NCBI GenBank assembly: GCA_019594055.1
Contig: JAFDTY010000004.1
Location: forward strand, 1-44,573
Direction of reading: 5' to 3'
Length of the DNA: 44,573 nucleotides
Origin: Candidatus Haladaptatiplasma halalkaliphilum
GTDB taxonomy: Archaea > Thermoplasmatota > Thermoplasmata > Halarchaeoplasmatales > Halarchaeoplasmataceae
In this document: positions 40,493-44,573 of the stretch, one piece after another
Layout of the letters: each line of letters opens with the position of its first letter
How positions within the stretch are numbered: position 1 is the first letter of the stretch
The notes under the pieces: generated by a model
Told to the model about the DNA's origin: nothing
What the model saw: the letters and a program-made list of their open reading frames with translations, nothing else
Database searches by the model: none
Position numbers and translations under genes: made by a program

Positions 40493-41455
40493 ATGTCCGA
40501 AGGCCATGAACACCGATGCCCTGTGGATCCAGGCAGCACCAAATTCAGTGGGCTCGGTTCAGTTGTTGACGAACTATGCCAGACCAATGTCCGCCTGGTG
40601 CAGAAAGTGTGCCACCATGGCAATGATCAAGCCTTGCCCTCCAAGACAGCGGTTATCGGCATAATGGAGGACCTGAGAGCAACACTGTTTCCCGGATACT
40701 TCGGCATATCAAGGCTGGATATGTGCAGCATCGGGTATCATGTGGGTTCTTTATTAGATAAGGTGCTGAGGGATCTGCAGGTGCAGGTACTCAGGAGCTT
40801 GTGCTTCGTGTGTGCCGGAGAATCCGAGGGAAAGTGCACAGAGTGCTCCAAAAAGGCTCTGGATATAGCCAGTGATTTTCTGGAGAGGCTCCCTGGCATA
40901 CAGAAGCTGCTTGCCAGGGATGTGGATGCGGCTTACAGGGGAGACCCTGCCGCCACCAGCCCTGACGAGACCATTTTTTGCTATCCCGGTATAGTGGCCC
41001 TGGCCAATTATCGTGTGGCCCACGAGCTTTATGAACTGGGGGTTCCACTTATCCCCAGGATGATCACCGAACATGCACATTCGGTCACCGGTATAGACAT
41101 ACACCCCGGCGCTGAGATCGGTGAATCGCTTTTCATAGATCATGGGACCGGCATAGTCATCGGGGAGACCTGCGTGATCGGTGGGAACGTCAGCATATAT
41201 CAGGGCGTCACCCTGGGTGCAAAGTCCTTTCCGATGGATGAGAGTGGTATGAGGATGAAGAGGCTGCCCAGGCACCCCATAGTGGAGGATGATGTCATCA
41301 TCTACGGTGGCACCAGAATACTGGGCAGGGTAACCATCGGTAAGGGCTCGGTAATCGGTGGCAATGTATGGCTCACAGAAAGTGTTCCCCCGGGGAGCAG
41401 GGTGCTGCAATCCGGTGTACGGTTTGAGCAGTTCCAGGATGGCGAAGGGATTTAA
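40493..41455 (+). CDS. cysE: Serine O-acetyltransferase (EpsC/CysE type)
   Basis: A 320-residue protein. The C-terminal 150 residues are a left-handed beta-helix hexapeptide acetyltransferase: ITEHAHSVTGIDIHPGAEIG, then SLFIDHGTGIVIGETCVIGG, then NVSIYQGVTLGAKSFPMDES. The helical N-terminus carries DVDAAYRGDPAATSPDETIF, typical of the EpsC-like group. Residues about 103-117 have CFVCAGESEGKCTEC, two C-x2-C pairs that could bind a metal. The ATG at 40493 is chosen because AAGGAG ends six bases upstream, and the longer frame from 40433 overlaps cysK. It acetylates serine for CysK. Hexapeptide SATs bind CysK through a C-terminal Ile, and this protein ends in Ile (GEGI). Confidence 0.93.
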   Translation: MSEGHEHRCPVDPGSTKFSGLGSVVDELCQTNVRLVQKVCHHGNDQALPSKTAVIGIMEDLRATLFPGYFGISRLDMCSIGYHVGSLLDKVLRDLQVQVLRSLCFVCAGESEGKCTECSKKALDIASDFLERLPGIQKLLARDVDAAYRGDPAATSPDETIFCYPGIVALANYRVAHELYELGVPLIPRMITEHAHSVTGIDIHPGAEIGESLFIDHGTGIVIGETCVIGGNVSIYQGVTLGAKSFPMDESGMRMKRLPRHPIVEDDVIIYGGTRILGRVTIGKGSVIGGNVWLTESVPPGSRVLQSGVRFEQFQDGEGI

Positions 41456-41634
41456 CGGAGATAAAGTGTCTTTACCGATTATGGTCATGGACACGACTTT
41501 TAAGCATATTTGGGGCACGTATAAGACACTATGTGTTTTGGGTGAATGTAGAAGCAATTTGATATTTTACCATAAAGCTGAACCGAAAAAATTGAGTTGT
41601 TTGTGGAGATCGTAGAAAGATAATTGGATTACAT
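41456..41634. other. Non-coding stretch after cysE
   Basis: About 180 bases, AT-rich towards 41600, with no convincing gene, hairpin terminator or repeat that I can see. Confidence 0.5.
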
Positions 41635-42218
41635 TTATTTAAGATGCTCTATGCTTCTCAAATCAAAAAACATAGTTCTTGTTCCTCTTGCTTTAAATCT
41701 TTTTTTCTCGTTCTTAGTTTCAACTGCAAATTGAAAACCTAATTTTATATAAAATTCAAAAGCATCTTCTTTAGCTTGCACTAATAATAACCTTAACCCA
41801 GCATATCTAGAGCTATCTAGTCCATGCATCGCGATCTTCTGAATCATTGTCCTCCCTATACCTTTATTTTGATATTTTTTATCAACGGCCAATCTACCGA
41901 TGGTTAAAGAGGGTATACCTTCTAGGTGAAATTTATCCAATTTAAAACCATGTTTCCTTTCGACATATGCTTTTTTTAGTAAATCATTACTTAGTGTATA
42001 ATAAGCTACCAACTCACCATGATAATAAACCAATGTAGTTTTTCCAAATTTTTCGTCCTCGTATTTGATTACTTCGTCAGTACATAAAAACTCGTTGAGG
42101 TCATTATTGCCACAATCAAAATTTTTTATCTTGTGAGTGTCATTACAAAAGGTTCAAAATCCAGTTCAGATGGTTCAATAGCTATAGGGTGGCTAAAAAG
42201 TTCTGAAATACCTATCAC
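41635..42218 (-). pseudogene. GNAT toxin-like acetyltransferase with a frameshift in its N-terminal part
   Basis: The intact C-terminal frame (from 42033) has YYHGELVAYYTLSNDLLKKA, SLTIGRLAVDKKYQNKGIGR and LLLVQAKEDAFEFYIKLGFQ, a TacT-like GNAT. The same frame continues upstream without a start as KIKNFDCGNNDLNEFL, the usual N-terminal segment of such GNATs. Farther upstream another frame reads ISELFSHPIAIEPSELDFEP and then FVMTLTR plus a stop. A one-base insertion near 42131-42135 (ACAAG to ACNAAG) joins the two as MTLTKIKNFDCG. The likely original start is near 42218. The partner is a 46-codon gene just upstream. Base composition is distinctly AT-rich compared with cysE. Confidence 0.65.
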
Positions 42219-42229
42219 CTATTTGATGT

Positions 42230-42370
42230 TTAATCATCAGGTTTGAATAATTTCCGCCCTTCTTTATAAAATTCTTTTTGCGCTTGTGAAAGTTTAAACT
42301 CCGATAATCTAATATTAAATATCTTTGAATCTTTCTTTTTTAATGTCGGGACGGGGTCGGGGTATGCCAT
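42230..42370 (-). CDS. 46-residue small protein, likely partner of the GNAT gene
   Basis: An intact short frame, MAYPDPVPTLKKKDSKIFNI followed by RLSEFKLSQAQKEFYKEGRK and a LFKPDD end. It is basic and helical after residue 20. It ends 11 bases before the GNAT frame and shares its low GC content. A small basic protein immediately upstream of a GNAT toxin-like gene is the usual antitoxin position, although it is too short to be a ribbon-helix-helix protein. Function is inferred from position only. Confidence 0.55.
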   Translation of the reverse strand: MAYPDPVPTLKKKDSKIFNIRLSEFKLSQAQKEFYKEGRKLFKPDD

Positions 42371-42834
42371 TTGTTACACCTTAGATCATTTTACACAACA
42401 TATGTCTATGGTTTTCAATTCTTAATATCACAATGGTGTCAAGTGCAATAAATAGTTTACTAAAGCCGTTTTAGTATGTGATTCTGTAATTGTTTCGCTC
42501 TGTTTTTTGGAGATAAAAGGGGATGAGCGACGAATATATGAAAATGTCTCTATGAACGGTGGTTGATAACTGCCGACTTTTGCGATATTTTTGAGGGAAA
42601 CTGCCGGTTTATGCAGAAAAGATAGAAAGATGCCTGTGATGTTGGTCTTTGGAGATGTAAGGTGGATTTTCGAACTGCTGGAAAGGGTGGGGGGTCTGCT
42701 GATTTTTGCGTGCGAAATGTGGCAGGTCGCTATTGGTTTTTGCTGAGGCTTGGAAGGAGGGATCATTTGGTGGAAACTTCAGATAACTTTAGCCTCTTCC
42801 CAACCCCCTAACACATACCCCGTCTCTCAACCCT
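42371..42834. other. 464-bp AT-rich non-coding stretch
   Basis: It contains a dispersed repeat copy at 42476-42520, preceded by AAATAGTTTACTAAAG, which resembles the 44403-44413 region. A 112-codon minus-strand frame (42428-42766) is proline/serine/lysine-rich, has no recognisable motif and is rejected. No other gene is seen. Confidence 0.5.
42476..42520. repeat. Dispersed repeat, copy 2
   Basis: ATGTGATTCTGTAATTGTTT followed by CGCTCTGTTTTTTGGAGATA. It aligns with 44471-44519 and, with an internal deletion, 33239-33275. All three are in the same orientation and border AbiE-type genes. Confidence 0.55.
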
Positions 42835-43651
42835 TCAATATATCTCAAAGCCTTGTTGTGTTAAACTTATAACGACCTCTTTCTTAACGTCTTCGTACTC
42901 GGGCGGATTGACCAGAAGTACCTTGAGGTCCCTCAACCATTCCTCTTTGGAAATACTTATGGGGACCTCACCGATCCTGTTCACGACCTCCATCTTTTCA
43001 AAGAACAATCCCTTGTTCAACGGTGTACCCTGTTTCAGCAAGAACCAAACATCGTAGAGGTCTCTTCCCTTGGATCTGGAACTCAGGGCGCGCAATTTTT
43101 CCGCAAAGACTTCCTCCTTTTGAAGACCCAAAGCAGAAATCACCCTGACCTCGGGATATTCAAAAAATAGTCTTGTCCATTTAGGTTCTAACAACACATC
43201 TTCTCTTTTCGATATCTCTATGTTGATACTGCCCATGGATTTTTCAGAACCTCTGTAAAGAGGACCTCGATATCTCAACCTTGCGTTGAACGATATATCT
43301 TTATCTTCCACCTTATCGACGGCAGCTTCCACACCGTAAGACATCAGATCGTCTGCAGCCGCATCCATGATCTCATCTATCTTCACTTCATCGTAAACCG
43401 TAAAATCCAGATCTTCGGAAAATCTGTCCAAACCAAAAGCGTGTTTCAGGTAAGTTCCGCCTTTGAATACCAAAGAGTCGCCTCTACGATAAAGCTCATT
43501 CAAGAACAAGGATTGGATATAATCCTGTTCAAGTATACGTTTCGGAATTGTCGTTACAATTCCAAAGGTCGGTGGAATTGCAAAGCAATTCCAGCAGATG
43601 CAACGGTAATTCTTTCCTATGGATCTCTCTCAATTGGATTCTTGTTATCAT
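42835..43651 (-). pseudogene. Second AbiEii-type toxin gene, broken near its start
   Basis: The intact part (from 43509) has FLNELYRRGDSLVFKGGTYL, then GLDRFSEDLDFTVYDEVKID, and the C-terminal EVFAEKLRALSSRSKGRDLY, all core AbiEii motifs. The natural start is the ATG at 43651, overlapping the AbiEi stop as ATGA and reading MITRIQLREI. That frame then runs into a stop. The real frame resumes as KRILEQDYIQSLFLNEL. Between the two lie two tandem palindromes (43544-43563 and 43574-43592). Hence the toxin is out of frame with its own start and probably inactive unless an internal start is used. Confidence 0.75.
43544..43592. repeat. Two tandem GGAATTG palindromes inside the AbiEii gene
   Basis: GGAATTG-tcgtta-CAATTCC (43544-43563) and GGAATTGC-aaa-GCAATTCC (43574-43592) are perfect hairpins 10 bases apart with the same stem. 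They coincide with the break in the toxin reading frame. Confidence 0.7.
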
Positions 43652-44376
43652 CTTACATCCCTCTTAACGTATAATTTCCACTCGGAATTCAACACGGATC
43701 CCTTTTGCTTGGGGTCGAGTTTTGTGTAGGTATCGATGAGTTCCTTCAGTTCTCCCTCACGGAACTCTATATCTTTTTCTTCCAACAGATATCCCAAACG
43801 GGAGGCAACTGCGGAGCTTCCGGTTAACACACAGTACTCTATGAGCCTATCCGTATCCAGCTCATCCGATATGGATTCTCGTATCTGAGATATACCTCCG
43901 GAGTACTCCGGATTTCTTAAACAGTCGATCAGGGTCTTCTCCATATCGGAAACTACCACCTTATCATATCTCTCGTACCCGAAGAACAGCGATCTTTTTA
44001 TGGTAATGTACTTGATATTCTGCCCCTGAAGTCGTAAAGGCTTTTTTCTCTTTGTGGTAACAAGGAACACCGTCCGTGGAACTTGATCTGTCATTTTATG
44101 GTAGTGTAAAGCACTCCAGAAAGCTATGTAAGACGGTTGAAATATATGGGGTACGATCTCGTAGATATCGAGTTCATTCCACACCTCGGTCAAGATGTAT
44201 TTGCCTTTTTCCACCCGTTTGACCAGGTCCTTCTCCAACATATTACCGATTATCCGATAAGTATTCTCTTTTGATGTATCCAGGAAACGAACGATATCTT
44301 TGTTTGTGAATACGACCATATCCCTGGATCTGATCTCTGTGATCACCTGAGCTTCCCGCCTAGCGATACTTTCCAT
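43648..44376 (-). CDS. AbiEi-type winged-helix antitoxin/regulator, second copy
   Basis: A 242-residue AbiEi protein. The winged helix covers about residues 1-60 (VVFTNKDIVRFLDTSKENTY, then LVKRVEKGKYILTE). The core has IFQPSYIAFWSALHYHKMTD, then VPRTVFLVTTKRKKPLRLQG, then VVVSDMEKTLIDCLRNPEYS. The C-terminal region has GSSAVASRLGYLLEEKDIEF. It is clearly a different lineage from the copy at 34043. It is intact although the downstream toxin is broken. The ATG at 44376 is 26 bases from a TATA box, consistent with a leaderless transcript. Confidence 0.88.
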   Translation of the reverse strand: MESIARREAQVITEIRSRDMVVFTNKDIVRFLDTSKENTYRIIGNMLEKDLVKRVEKGKYILTEVWNELDIYEIVPHIFQPSYIAFWSALHYHKMTDQVPRTVFLVTTKRKKPLRLQGQNIKYITIKRSLFFGYERYDKVVVSDMEKTLIDCLRNPEYSGGISQIRESISDELDTDRLIEYCVLTGSSAVASRLGYLLEEKDIEFREGELKELIDTYTKLDPKQKGSVLNSEWKLYVKRDVR

Positions 44377-44397
44377 GTAATCATGTTATACACTGAT

Positions 44398-44407
44398 CAT
44401 ATAAATA
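44398..44407 (-). promoter_or_regulatory. TATA box of the second AbiEi/AbiEii operon
   Basis: CTATTTATAT on the minus strand is centred about 26 bases before the ATG at 44376, the typical spacing for a leaderless archaeal transcript. Confidence 0.6.
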
Positions 44408-44470
44408 GTTTACACAGTTTGTAATGTGTCGTACAGCGGTAGCTATTCACTAAAAACACACCTTTGTAGA

Positions 44471-44519
44471 ATGTGATTCTGCAATTATTTCGTTCTGTTT
44501 TTTTGAAGATGAAAAGCGG
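44471..44519. repeat. Dispersed repeat, copy 3 (longest form)
   Basis: ATGTGATTCTGCAATTATTT followed by CGTTCTGTTTTTTTGAAGAT and GAAAAGCGG. It matches copies at 42476 and 33239. No gene is visible between 44410 and the window end. Confidence 0.55.
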
Positions 44520-44573
44520 TTAATTCAGGAAAAATATCATTATGATCCATAGTTGTTTTTGGTCATGAACGGC

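Noticed and set aside
42428-42766. 112-codon minus-strand frame
   Set aside because: Low-complexity Ser/Pro/Lys composition, no motif, and it covers a dispersed repeat copy.

Overview
The window is archaeal chromosome. It carries a complete archaeal RNA polymerase large-subunit operon (rpoH, unsplit rpoB, rpoA1, rpoA2, then rpl30e and nusA), an archaeal GINS subunit, an ftsZ-secE-spt5-rpl11 operon, an archaeal-type alanyl-tRNA synthetase, an archaeosine radical SAM enzyme, and many TATA boxes about 25 bases upstream of start codons (leaderless transcripts). An unsplit rpoB, FtsZ, and secreted clostripain-type and GLUG surface proteins suggest a Thermoplasmatota lineage, possibly an uncultured sediment group. 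That placement is inference.

Layout. 1-1200: 5' part of a GLUG surface protein, then a tRNA-Leu preceded by an array of hairpin repeats. 1209-3175: a small basic protein and a membrane-anchored C11 (clostripain-like) protease. 3285-3416: a tRNA-Lys(UUU) whose D-loop and T-loop each hold a 29-nt insertion that can be folded as a bulge-helix-bulge intron. 3522-12314: the RNA polymerase operon. 12285-18410 (minus): the archaeosine enzyme and a NuoE/NuoF/NuoG-type flavin-FeS oxidoreductase whose large subunit is fused to a GltD-like NAD(P)H-binding module. 18579-20016 (plus): OB-fold protein, zinc ribbon and GINS. 20019-22792 (minus): ftsZ, secE, spt5 and rpl11, where Spt5 carries an unusual N-terminal beta-rich extension. 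22937-27623: alaS, msrB, a HAD hydrolase and msrA.

From about 27.7 kb the character changes. There is a permuted GIDE-type membrane protein, a GNAT enzyme with a decayed second copy, a truncated PatB/MalY stub and a zinc-ribbon membrane protein. From 30.3 kb to the end lies a lower-GC accessory island built mostly of toxin-antitoxin modules: HEPN plus a winged-helix nucleotidyltransferase, two AbiEi/AbiEii pairs (the second toxin broken), MntA/HepT, and a GNAT toxin-like gene with a previously hidden 46-residue partner. Between them sit a transglutaminase-like protein, an archaeal AAA ATPase, an orphan V-ATPase-proteolipid-like membrane protein and a cysK-cysE cysteine biosynthesis pair. The island also holds many gene fragments: AbiEi 5' end, HEPN 3' end, and N- and C-terminal pieces of a DUF234-type ATPase. 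These show repeated duplication, insertion and decay.

The most interesting items are the two-intron tRNA-Lys, the hairpin array in front of tRNA-Leu, the extended Spt5, the GltD-fused NuoG-like subunit without a catalytic hydrogenase or formate dehydrogenase partner, and the three-hairpin proteolipid paralogue. I did not find one clearly new multi-gene defence system. The island is best read as a toxin-antitoxin and rearrangement hotspot.
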